This document shows, piece by piece, positions 1-7,497 of a stretch of DNA of 64,000 bases (position 1 is the stretch's first letter; each line of letters opens with the position of its first letter). This DNA comes from CAIXSC01 sp046349855 (GTDB lineage Bacteria; Planctomycetota; Planctomycetia; Pirellulales; Pirellulaceae), in the NCBI GenBank assembly GCA_046349855.1, contig JAXMBM010000010.1, positions 62,001 through 126,000 of the forward strand, in the 5' to 3' direction. Made by a program: the position numbers and the translations under genes. The notes beneath the pieces were generated by a model, which ran no database searches, had not been told where the DNA came from, and saw nothing but the letters and a program-made list of their open reading frames with translations.

Positions 1-1
1 A

Positions 2-619
2 ACCGTGGTGCTCAATCTGGGCGGCATGGATAACCCGTTTGCCGACCGGGACGCGCTGGCCGCCTACGCCACCGGTCTCACTCGGCTGGTCGTCGACGTG
101 TGTGCCCGCGCCGCCTGCCCGCTCGAGGTGTATGGGCGAAGCTGGGTGATGGCGCACCTGCGACATACGTTTCCGGGGGTGCGAGCAACGTTTGGCACGC
201 TCCCCCCAGGCGACTTCGTCCAGCGCCTGGCGTCGGCGCGGTGCCTGATTACCGCACCCGGCCTGGAAGTGGTCTACGAAGCGTTCACCACGGGGACGCC
301 GGTGTTCCTGCTGCCGCCCCAGAACAACAGCCAGTTTCATCAGTCCCAATTACTGCTCCGCGATGTCCCCGGGCTGGCGGGCCGGCGATGGCAGGAACTC
401 GTGGACATCGATGTCGGCCGCTGCGCGAGTCCCGTGCCCAGCGAGGCGATTGGCGAACTGCTGCGCGGGCCTCCACGCCTGCTCGCCTCCGCGACAGCTC
501 AACGTTCCCTGCGGGAGGCACTGGAGGACTTTGTCGGTCGACGTCCCGCCGAGTTCGCGGTCCAGTGCGCCGCACAAACCCACTTCCTGGATACCTTGCG
601 CAGCGGCGCCGATCACTGA
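2..619 (+). CDS. Glycosyltransferase-like protein, C-terminal part (5' end outside window)
   Basis: The reading frame is already open at the left edge, so only the last 205 or so codons are present. The segment opens with a strand-turn VLNLGG, as in the nucleotide-sugar-binding half of GT-B glycosyltransferases. It later has TAPGLEVVYEA and PVFLLPPQNNSQ, which resemble the acceptor/donor loop of GT28 or UGT-like enzymes (a small residue before PG, then an E-A-x-x-x-G-x-P-V block). No membrane segment is visible. The oxidoreductase gene starts 28 bases after the stop, so the two may be co-transcribed and act on sugars or glycosides together. The family is inferred from motif shape only; the substrate is unknown. 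Confidence 0.6.
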   Translation, partial: TVVLNLGGMDNPFADRDALAAYATGLTRLVVDVCARAACPLEVYGRSWVMAHLRHTFPGVRATFGTLPPGDFVQRLASARCLITAPGLEVVYEAFTTGTPVFLLPPQNNSQFHQSQLLLRDVPGLAGRRWQELVDIDVGRCASPVPSEAIGELLRGPPRLLASATAQRSLREALEDFVGRRPAEFAVQCAAQTHFLDTLRSGADH

Positions 620-647
620 GGGCCACGGTGCCCGGGAGCGACCCTTC

Positions 648-2120
648 GTGCCAAAGACCAGCCGCGCCGCGATTCTCCAGGGGCCGGCCTTCGAACCGCA
701 CTTTCCCGATCTCGCGGAATACGATCCCGAGTCCGTGGGAGATCCGCGCAGCCCGCTGGACCACCTGCAGGTGGCGGTCGTCGGTGTCGGAGGCTGGGGG
801 ACGACGCATCTGACCAGTCTGGCCCGTCGCCCCGGCACGCGCGTCAGTGTGGTGTGTGACGTGGATCAGGCGATCGCCGAGCATCGGCTCGCGGGGCTGC
901 GTCGCCATGTCGCGTATCCCGTCCGCTGCGAGACCGACGTGCGCCGCGTCATCGACGATCCCGCGGTAGACCTGATCACCGTGGCGACTCCTCACCACTG
1001 GCACGCCCTGGCTGCCTGCTGGGCACTGCAGAATGGCAAGGATGTCTATCTCGAGAAACCGGTCTCCCACAACGTCGCCGAGGGACAGTGCCTCCTGGCA
1101 CTCGCCGAGGAACAGCGGCGGATCGTGCAACCCGGGCTCCAGTGCCGCTCGATGGCCGGCCTGCGGGCGGCGATCGAGTTTGTGCGGCAAGGAGGCATCG
1201 GCGAGCTGCGTCTGGCGCGCGGGTTCTGCTACAAACCCCGCGCCCCGATCGGCGGACCGCTGGCCGGTGCCATTCCTCCGGGCGTCGATTACGACCTGTG
1301 GTGCGGTCCCGCTCCTCGGACTCCCCTGACCCGGCCGGAACTGCACTACGACTGGCACTGGTTCTGGGATACGGGGAATGGTGACATCGGCAATCAGGGC
1401 GTCCACCAGATGGACCTCTGCCGCTGGGGGCTGGGCGTCCGCGGACTCGGCCAGCAGACGCTCAGCTTCGGTGGACGCTGGGGCCCGGCCGACGCCGGCG
1501 AGACTCCCAACTCGCTGGTAAGCGTCCACGACTTTGGACAACAACGGATTGTGTTCGAAGTCCGCGGGCTCCCTACACCACCGCACCGCGGAGTTACCAT
1601 TGGAGCCATCGTCTACGGTGCCGACGGCCTGCTGGTTATCGACTCGTATACGACGGCTACCATCTACGATCCGCAGGGGAACGAAGTCCGCACGTTTCGT
1701 GGAGGTGGCGACCATCTGGGCAACTTCCTGGCCGCCGTTCGCCGGCGCGACCCCGCTCGGCTCAACTGCCCGTTGATCGAAGGGCATTGGTCGAGTTCCC
1801 TCTGTCATCTGGCGAATATCTCCTGGAGGACGGGAAACGAGGTGCCGGCCGTCCAGCTGCCCGAGCACCTCCCCGACGATGCGCAGCTGCAGGCGGCTGC
1901 CCGCCAGCTCGCGAGTCACGTCAGCGAACAGGGAATCCGCTGGGAGGAGACTCGCATTCGTTGCGGCCGGACACTCACTCTCTCCCCGCATCACGAAGGA
2001 TTCGCTCCCGCGGATCAAGCCCTGACGCCGTGGCTCAGTCGTGAGTATCGGCGCGGCTTCGAGTTACCCCGATTGTCTGGGAAGGGAGATCTCGCTGGCG
2101 GGACTTTGAACGAGCATTAG
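648..2120 (+). CDS. Gfo/Idh/MocA family NAD(P)-dependent oxidoreductase
   Basis: A 490-residue protein with an N-terminal Rossmann fold: AVVGVGGWGTTH is the dinucleotide-binding turn, at about residues 45-56. The EKP motif (YLEKPVSHN, about residue 134) carries the catalytic lysine of the Gfo/Idh/MocA family, and VATPHHWHA precedes it as usual. The C-terminal half is the mixed-sheet substrate domain. Members oxidise or reduce sugars, inositols or related polyols with NAD(P). I chose the GTG at 648 because the frame upstream runs through the previous gene; an ATG start is not available nearby, so the start is uncertain. No signal peptide is seen, unlike many planctomycete paralogues. The stop codon overlaps that of the convergent permease gene. 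Substrate not predictable. Confidence 0.88.
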   Translation: MPKTSRAAILQGPAFEPHFPDLAEYDPESVGDPRSPLDHLQVAVVGVGGWGTTHLTSLARRPGTRVSVVCDVDQAIAEHRLAGLRRHVAYPVRCETDVRRVIDDPAVDLITVATPHHWHALAACWALQNGKDVYLEKPVSHNVAEGQCLLALAEEQRRIVQPGLQCRSMAGLRAAIEFVRQGGIGELRLARGFCYKPRAPIGGPLAGAIPPGVDYDLWCGPAPRTPLTRPELHYDWHWFWDTGNGDIGNQGVHQMDLCRWGLGVRGLGQQTLSFGGRWGPADAGETPNSLVSVHDFGQQRIVFEVRGLPTPPHRGVTIGAIVYGADGLLVIDSYTTATIYDPQGNEVRTFRGGGDHLGNFLAAVRRRDPARLNCPLIEGHWSSSLCHLANISWRTGNEVPAVQLPEHLPDDAQLQAAARQLASHVSEQGIRWEETRIRCGRTLTLSPHHEGFAPADQALTPWLSREYRRGFELPRLSGKGDLAGGTLNEH

Positions 2121-3655
2121 CGCGCCGCGGCCGGTCGATAGGCCGCGCTCAGACGGCGCTGAGCCCGCTGGACTTCGGTGGCCCAGCGGCGAGCCTCCTC
2201 GACCTCCCGGTCCTCCAGTTCGTGCTCGAGCCGCTCCAGCTTGTCGCGCAGCAGGCGAGCCTTCCAGCGCTGATAGTCCGAGAGCCGGCCGCCCCGCAAG
2301 ACGACGCTGACCTGGAGCTTGCGGGTCCAGTCGTCGTAGTAAGGAATCCAGTGGAGCGCGTGCTCCCAGTCGCGCGTGTGAGCCGCCGTGACCACCTGAG
2401 CATTGACGGCGTGCAGATCCTCGAGGATATCGCCCACCGGCGGGTAATAGAGATAGCAGCCAAAGACACTCGCCGCGATCAGACCGGCCAGAGTCACCAC
2501 GCCCAGCACCGGGGCCGGCAACACCGGATCAAGACGCAGACGCTGCTCGGGAGCATGTTCCAGCCACCGCTCCAGCCGGGCCGCGTTGTCGCCGTACCGC
2601 AGCAGCAGACCGCCGACGCTGGCCAGCCCGAGGATGGCGAGCAGAAACAGGGTGGGTCGATCGAGTCGATCGTCGAGCGCCTGCCAGGCGGCGGAAGCCG
2701 GGTTCACCAGTCCGGTCTGAAACGGACAGCAGTAGCCGTCGAAGGCATGCGTATGTCCGGCCGGTTCGACGCCGGTGGGATGCAGCGGTCGATCCACGCC
2801 ATACGCCAACAGGAGGACGATGCCCATGAGCCAGCCGAACCAGACCGCGGTCCGCCGCCCGCCGTATTGCCGCACCATCCAGGCCACCATCCCCAGGTTC
2901 GTCCCCGCTCCGAGGACTAGCAGCGCGAAGGCGGCACCGACGGAATTGCCATGCTGGAACATCGAGGCCACCTGCGTCATGGCGGTGATCGGCGTGGCAT
3001 AGGCCGGCACGGCAACACAACTCATCAACAGCGGCGCGGAAAGATCGCCCGCCTCGGCCGAAGTCTGTAGCACGCCGTGCGGCAACACCACACTCAGCAA
3101 TGCCACTCCCAACAGCCCGATCGCCAGATAACCGAGCGACGGCCCGGTGAGTTCGCGGAGTGCGACCACCGCGACCGCCAGCATCCGCTTGATCCCCCAC
3201 GCGACCTGAGGAGGTTCGTCGGTCGACTGCCCCGTGCCTGGATACCACCAGTCCCAGATGCCGCCGACCACCGTCACGACCACCAGCGAGCCGGCCGAGA
3301 AGGAAAAGATCACCACAGGGTCGGCGAGCGTCAGTCCGTAGAGGATCGAGATCGGATTGAAGAGGGGCGCGGTGAGCGCGAAGGCCAGAATGGCACCGCC
3401 CGACACGCCCGCCCGCCGCAGCTCACGGAGGATCGGGATCACGCCCAGCGAACAGACCGGCAGGAGCATGCCGAGTGCCCAGGCTTGCGGAATCGCTCGC
3501 CACGAATCGCCGCCAAACAGCCGCCGCGTGGCCGAATAGCCAAGCAGTCGTCGCAGCACGCCGGCGACCAGGAATCCGGTGAGCAGGGTGGGAAGCGACA
3601 GGATCAGGGCTTCCGCCATGCGCAACAGCGGTCCCCAGAACAGTAGCCCGCTCAT
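2117..3655 (-). CDS. ArsP/YraQ-type permease (DUF318 family)
   Basis: A 512-residue integral membrane protein. The N-terminal half has the hallmark block LLPVCSLGVIPILRELRRAG followed by ALTAPLFNPIS, typical of the DUF318/ArsP/YraQ permeases. A second related half follows, with SCVAVPAYATPI. About eight to ten hydrophobic segments are visible, and the last 90 or so residues form a charged, soluble, helical tail (KLERLEHELEDREVEEARR). Some family members export methylarsenite; most have unknown substrates. The gene overlaps the upstream lipoprotein gene by 4 bases, which points to translational coupling, and its stop overlaps the stop of the convergent oxidoreductase gene. The charged tail is longer than usual for the family. 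Substrate unknown. Confidence 0.82.
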   Translation of the reverse strand: MSGLLFWGPLLRMAEALILSLPTLLTGFLVAGVLRRLLGYSATRRLFGGDSWRAIPQAWALGMLLPVCSLGVIPILRELRRAGVSGGAILAFALTAPLFNPISILYGLTLADPVVIFSFSAGSLVVVTVVGGIWDWWYPGTGQSTDEPPQVAWGIKRMLAVAVVALRELTGPSLGYLAIGLLGVALLSVVLPHGVLQTSAEAGDLSAPLLMSCVAVPAYATPITAMTQVASMFQHGNSVGAAFALLVLGAGTNLGMVAWMVRQYGGRRTAVWFGWLMGIVLLLAYGVDRPLHPTGVEPAGHTHAFDGYCCPFQTGLVNPASAAWQALDDRLDRPTLFLLAILGLASVGGLLLRYGDNAARLERWLEHAPEQRLRLDPVLPAPVLGVVTLAGLIAASVFGCYLYYPPVGDILEDLHAVNAQVVTAAHTRDWEHALHWIPYYDDWTRKLQVSVVLRGGRLSDYQRWKARLLRDKLERLEHELEDREVEEARRWATEVQRAQRRLSAAYRPAAAR

Positions 3656-4248
3656 GGTTGTTCTCCCGCAGACTGGCGTGGCGGATGGTGTGGCTGTCGG
3701 GCCGCACTCACGGGGCGAGGAAAGGCCGCCGCTTCCCGCTCAGCCAGTGCGGCGAGCTGCTCGATCAGGGCGCCGGCACGCTCACCGGACGCTCGATATG
3801 CCCCCCGCGCCCGAGCCGCCTCGTCGGCTGGTACCTCGGTCGGTTCGGCCCCGTTCCCACCGGTGAGCGGCAGCGCTACCCCGTTCAGTGCTGCCAGGTC
3901 GCGGGCCAGATCGCGCACCTGATTCCAGGGAGTTTCCGCCAGATCACTGTCGGCCGCCAGCTCCGGGAGCCAACCGACCACCGCCGACCATTCGACGATT
4001 GGATCGAGCTCACCGGACGCTGCCGGCGCGTCGGCCAGCAACCGTTCGTGCAGTACCCGCAGCCGCGCGACCGCCGCGGGAAAGTCGATCGGCCGATGAG
4101 CCGGCTCCTCGTGCTCCGCCTCCTCCTGCGGTCCCCGCAGACACCCGGTGACCGTGGCCAGCGTCACCAGAAACGCCACGAGGCAGACGACATGCCGAGT
4201 GGCTGTGGCCAAGGAACAAGACGGTGGAGAACGGGTCGGCTCAGCCAT
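3652..4248 (-). CDS. Predicted lipoprotein of unknown function
   Basis: A 198-residue protein. After a short polar start comes a hydrophobic stretch VVCLVAFLVTLATVTGC that ends in a lipobox-like V-T-G-C, so the mature protein should be lipid-anchored at about residue 36. The rest is alanine-rich and helical (IDFPAAVARLRVLHERLL and RAGALIEQLAALAEREAAAF), with no recognised domain. I chose ATG 4248 because it overlaps the end of the MoxR gene by 8 bases and puts the signal near the N-terminus; a longer form is possible. It lies between a MoxR ATPase and a permease, with overlaps on both sides, so it probably works with them. Function unknown. Confidence 0.7.
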   Translation of the reverse strand: MAEPTRSPPSCSLATATRHVVCLVAFLVTLATVTGCLRGPQEEAEHEEPAHRPIDFPAAVARLRVLHERLLADAPAASGELDPIVEWSAVVGWLPELAADSDLAETPWNQVRDLARDLAALNGVALPLTGGNGAEPTEVPADEAARARGAYRASGERAGALIEQLAALAEREAAAFPRPVSAARQPHHPPRQSAGEQP

Positions 4249-5245
4249 GATGTCCCCCACGGGAAGCCGACCATGGAACCGGCACCGGGACCGACGCCAG
4301 GATCTCCTCAATCAGCCGCTCGACCGATTCCCCGGTGCCTGTCAGCCGCACCGCCAGCACCGGGACGGCCACGCGCTGGACGTCGTCGGGCAGCACGAAA
4401 TCGCGGCCGGCGAGATGCGCCCAGGCCTGAGCGACGCGCTGCCAGGTGAGCACGCCCCGAGGACTCAAACCCCAGGTGACCGCCCGGTGAGTGCGGGTGG
4501 CGCGCGCCAGATCGACGAGATAACCTTGAACGGCTGGCCCCACCGTCACGCTGGCGACGTGCTGCTGTAACGCTCGCAGTCCGTCGGGATCGAGTACCTG
4601 ACGGCCGACTCCCCCGCCCCGCACCTCGGACCCCACGGCATCGGCCAGCATCTGCAACTCGCTCGCCCGATCCGGGAAACCGATGCCGAGCTTCATGGCG
4701 AAGCGGTCCAGCTGCGCTTCGGGCAAGGGAAACGCCCCGTGCGTCTCGGCCGGATTCTGCGTCGCGATGACGAAGAACGACTCGCTCAACGGCCACGTGC
4801 GATCATCGATCGTCACCTGCCGTTCGGCCATCGCCTCGAAGAGGGCGCTCTGCGTGCGGGGAGTGGCTCGATTGATTTCATCGGCCAGCAGGACATCGGA
4901 AAACACAGGTCCCGCGCGAAACTCGAACTCGCGACTCCGCGGATTGAACAGCTGAAACCCCGTGACGTCGCTCGGCAGCAGATCCGGCGTGCACTGGATG
5001 CGGGCCAGCCGGCCGCCGACCGCTTGCGCCAGGGCTTTGGCCAGAGTCGTCTTGCCCAGGCCGGGCAGATCTTCGAACAGCAGATGGCCCCGCGCCAACA
5101 GGCACGCCAGCACCATCTCGACCACACTCTGCTTGCCCACCAGCGCTTGATTGAGCGTCTGTCGCAGGCTGTCGATCGCCCCTTGAAAGCGGCAGACGGA
5201 TCCGCTCGTCGCGTCGAGCTGCCTGGTGTCGCTGGCGGCGGTCAT
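4241..5245 (-). CDS. MoxR-family AAA+ ATPase
   Basis: A 334-residue AAA+ protein. Walker A is GLGKTTLA (about residue 53), Walker B is LLADEINRATPRTQSALFEAM, and sensor-1 is FFVIATQNPAE; these blocks are diagnostic of the MoxR group, cytoplasmic ATPases that act as chaperones for maturing metalloenzymes or membrane complexes. The ATG at 5245 is favoured by a GGGAGG ribosome site about 8 bases upstream, and it begins just before the conserved region. It is the first gene of a three-gene overlapping operon with a lipoprotein and an ArsP-type permease. The usual MoxR partners (DUF58, VWA proteins) are not seen downstream, so this context is uncommon. Confidence 0.93.
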   Translation of the reverse strand: MTAASDTRQLDATSGSVCRFQGAIDSLRQTLNQALVGKQSVVEMVLACLLARGHLLFEDLPGLGKTTLAKALAQAVGGRLARIQCTPDLLPSDVTGFQLFNPRSREFEFRAGPVFSDVLLADEINRATPRTQSALFEAMAERQVTIDDRTWPLSESFFVIATQNPAETHGAFPLPEAQLDRFAMKLGIGFPDRASELQMLADAVGSEVRGGGVGRQVLDPDGLRALQQHVASVTVGPAVQGYLVDLARATRTHRAVTWGLSPRGVLTWQRVAQAWAHLAGRDFVLPDDVQRVAVPVLAVRLTGTGESVERLIEEILASVPVPVPWSASRGGHHG

Positions 5246-5804
5246 GCACCGTGCCTCCCGGGGATCAACGTGCCTGGCGATGCTAACTGCAATGACAGTG
5301 CAATTACAACAGACGAGATCTTGGATGCGACTGGCAGTTCTGTCAAGAGGGGCGGGTGCGGACCAGCCCGTTCGCGGTTCGCCGACGCCCGAGGCCGCCG
5401 GGACGGATCTGTGTGGACCCGCGCCGCGAGCCAGGTTCTCCCGCTTCAGGCCGTGTGAAGTCTTTTGGGGAGGAACATAGTCGTGGATCGCTCCGCGATC
5501 CAACGTCCGGGCGCAGAGTCGTTGGACCACGGAGCGATACCGGTACCGCGTTCTGCTGAACGCTGGCGAATCGGGTCACTGGCGAATCAAGTCACTGGCG
5601 AATCAAGTCACTGGCGAACGAGTGGGACAGCACCAGGTTCTCCCGCTTCAGGCCGTGTGAAGTCTTTTGGGGCGGAACATAGTCGTGGATCGCTCCGCGA
5701 TCCACCGTCCGGTCTGCGGAAAATCCGGAACCGCTGCCACGTGAGAGTCGTCTAAACTTTATCTAAATGTGTCCCGCTTTCTTCCGCAGTTGAGGTCCAA
5801 TTCC
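5246..5804. repeat. Intergenic region with two direct copies of the dispersed hairpin element
   Basis: No gene is supported here. A block running from CCAGGTTCTCCCGCTTCAGG through GTGTGAAGTC and the hairpin GGATCGCTCCGCGATCC occurs twice, at 5431-5510 and 5633-5712, nearly identical. The first copy also has an inverted, degraded second arm (5519-5540). Between them, at 5562-5620, a 16-base unit GTCACTGGCGAATCAA is repeated in tandem about three times. The region separates two divergent genes. An AT-rich patch at 5751-5768 just before the next gene is the only promoter-like stretch noticed. Confidence 0.85.
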
Positions 5805-6431
5805 ATGATGGCTTTCAAGTCCGCACTCTGCGCAGCATTGCTGCTGACGGTCTTTGTCGCCGCTCCCAGTGCAAATGCTGTTGATGACGTTTCTTCCAAG
5901 AAGGGAAGCGCGCCGACGGCGATGGATATAAGGGCGATTCTGGAAAAGGGTGTGTCTTCGAATTCGTTGCCGGAAGATATGGAAGTGCACATCGGAGCGT
6001 GTTTGGGAGAACTCGATAAGGAGACAGCCGGAGAAGGAGTTCCGGATCACCTGCTCGAGAACTGGGAATTTACACCAAAGCAGGTCCGTCGCGTCATGCT
6101 TGAAGACAACAATGGCAAGCGCACCATAGAGTCTCGTCCCTTTGACTCCAAGGAGCTCTGCAAGGATCTCCTCGAAGGCAAGGCGATCGAAATCCAAGCC
6201 AGAGAAGGCCAGGGGCCGCAAGTCGCATTCGCGGGGAGCCGGTACCGGCGGGGTACTCGCACCATCAGGGTGTTGTGGAAGGGGCAAACCATCCTGGACC
6301 TTTACGAAACCAACGGTCCAGTCCTCGATCTTTATGCAGAAACAGATGCGCGCGCATTCGGTGCGCTCTACGATCGGTTGGCCCGCCAGGCGCGCCTAGC
6401 GTTCAGGGCACAGGAAGAAAAAGCCAAGTAA
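5805..6431 (+). CDS. Secreted protein of unknown function, atypical composition
   Basis: A 208-residue protein with a clear Sec signal peptide (MMAFKSALCAALLLTVFVAA, cleavage after SANA). The mature part is charged, with no domain I recognise; segments such as GRTIRVLWKGQTILDLYE-like strands (actual text TRTIRVLWKGQTILDLYE) suggest a beta-rich C-terminal half. ATG 5805 is preceded by GAGG at a suitable distance and starts the signal peptide directly. Codon use differs from the neighbours: ATA, AGG and many A/T third positions are present. It sits between two repeat-element clusters, which, with the composition, suggests recent acquisition. A strain-specific gene is likely; function unknown. 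Confidence 0.7.
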   Translation: MMAFKSALCAALLLTVFVAAPSANAVDDVSSKKGSAPTAMDIRAILEKGVSSNSLPEDMEVHIGACLGELDKETAGEGVPDHLLENWEFTPKQVRRVMLEDNNGKRTIESRPFDSKELCKDLLEGKAIEIQAREGQGPQVAFAGSRYRRGTRTIRVLWKGQTILDLYETNGPVLDLYAETDARAFGALYDRLARQARLAFRAQEEKAK

Positions 6432-6568
6432 CATGATCGTCACTTGAAGTGCAAGGGTTCGTCTCTAGGAAGAATCGCAGAACAAGGCGGTCGCCCCGCG
6501 CGGCGGATCGGGCGGATTTTGAGAACCACGATTTCTGGCCGCCGCCGGGTTACCTTGGGCGTTCCCAG

Positions 6569-6640
6569 AGTCGTTGGACCACGGAGTGGTCCACGACAAT
6601 GATGGCGACAACAATGATGGCGACAATGATGGCGAATCAG
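6569..6640. repeat. Single arm of dispersed hairpin element plus short tandem repeat
   Basis: The arm GGACCACGGAGTGGTCC (6576-6592), flanked by CGTT and ACGAC, is the C-G/A-T variant of the dispersed hairpin. It is followed by AATGATGGCGAC units repeated three times (about 6598-6640). It lies between two convergent genes and could also serve as a transcription barrier. Confidence 0.75.
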
Positions 6641-7092
6641 CTGACCGTTTCGCCCGGCGAGGACGGTAGACGCTCGCCAGCCGGCGGCGCGAATCGCGGT
6701 TCCACCGGAAACATCCCCGGGCAGACGCGCTGCAGCACGTCGCGGTAGCGGGCGAATTGAGCCGGTTGGAGATGATAGAAGTTGTGCTTCCCCTGGCGGC
6801 GCATTTCGATCAACCGAGCGACGCGGAGCAGGGCCAGATGGTGGCTGACGGCGGGCTGGCTCTGGCCCAGCAGGTCACAGAGCGTGCCGACGTTCAGTTC
6901 ATCGACCTGCAGGAGGAAATTGAGGATCTGCAGGCGCGTCTCGTCGGAGAGCAGTTTGAAGAGCTGCACCAGGTCTTCGGCCGTTTGCGTGGGGAGCGAT
7001 TGCACGGCTGCCGCCTCCAGCGACTCACGGGCCTTGAGAGCTCGATTGACCTTTTGCGACGCCGCTGCTTCGTCCATTACCGCTGTCACCAT
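6637..7092 (-). CDS. ArsR/SmtB-family transcriptional regulator
   Basis: A 151-residue DNA-binding protein. The winged helix-turn-helix spans about residues 40-125: LFKLLSDETRLQILNFLL begins it, and LGQSQPAVSHHLALLR is the recognition helix region, followed by a wing (RRQGKHNFYHLQP). The classical metal-binding ELCVC in helix 3 is replaced by ELNVGTLC, with only one cysteine, so a metal sensor of the alpha-3 type is unlikely. Cysteine also occurs near the C-terminus (RVCPGMFP). The N-terminal 35 residues are an extra helical extension. It is divergent from the oligopeptide transporter operon across 405 bases and could control it, itself, or neither; no target is proven. Confidence 0.92.
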   Translation of the reverse strand: MVTAVMDEAAASQKVNRALKARESLEAAAVQSLPTQTAEDLVQLFKLLSDETRLQILNFLLQVDELNVGTLCDLLGQSQPAVSHHLALLRVARLIEMRRQGKHNFYHLQPAQFARYRDVLQRVCPGMFPVEPRFAPPAGERLPSSPGETVS

Positions 7093-7497
7093 GGGAACCT
7101 CGTGTGCCTGCTATTCCTCCAACCCATCCAGGCACGGCGCGCCACAGGCGCAACCGGTCGGGACCGGCGGAACAACGCGGTACGGTCGCGAAGTGTGAGG
7201 AGTAGGAGATCAGCCAAATTCCGTTTTCGGTCGCCAGCATCACCCGCGAACGCAGGTGGTTCCGAACAGCTGCCAACGACGCCATCCTTGATTGCCAGCG
7301 TATTGTAATCATGGGAACGAGTTTGGGAATAGCGCGCGGCCGAAACGGCTAAGATTCTCGCCGTTTCGCCTGACTTCGGGCCGGCGGCGCGATGGGGTCA
7401 TCGCGTCGCGGCGACGGGCGAGCGATCTTTGGGGGGGCGTGGAGCCCCCGTAACGGTGCCGCTGGGCTACTTTCAGCGACCTAACCGACCTACTAGG
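7093..7497. other. Divergent intergenic region between ArsR gene and opp operon
   Basis: No gene is supported. It should contain the promoters of both flanking transcription units, but no convincing -35/-10 pair was found. A perfect 9-base inverted repeat is present at 7341-7368 (separate entry) and a weaker G5/C5 hairpin around 7430-7449 near the start of oppA. Confidence 0.6.
7341..7368. promoter_or_regulatory. Perfect 9-bp inverted repeat upstream of opp operon
   Basis: CGAAACGGC at 7341-7349 and GCCGTTTCG at 7360-7368 are exact reverse complements separated by 10 bases. The position, 130 bases before the first opp gene and 249 before the ArsR gene start, fits an operator or an RNA hairpin in a leader. 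Which of these it is cannot be told from sequence. Confidence 0.4.

Noticed and set aside
285..2018. Long minus-strand open frame across the oxidoreductase gene
   Set aside because: It mirrors the real gene; composition is Arg/Gly/Pro-rich with no domain, an effect of high GC.
7025..7312. Minus-strand frame overlapping the ArsR gene start
   Set aside because: Overlaps a clear regulator gene in another frame and lacks any feature of its own.
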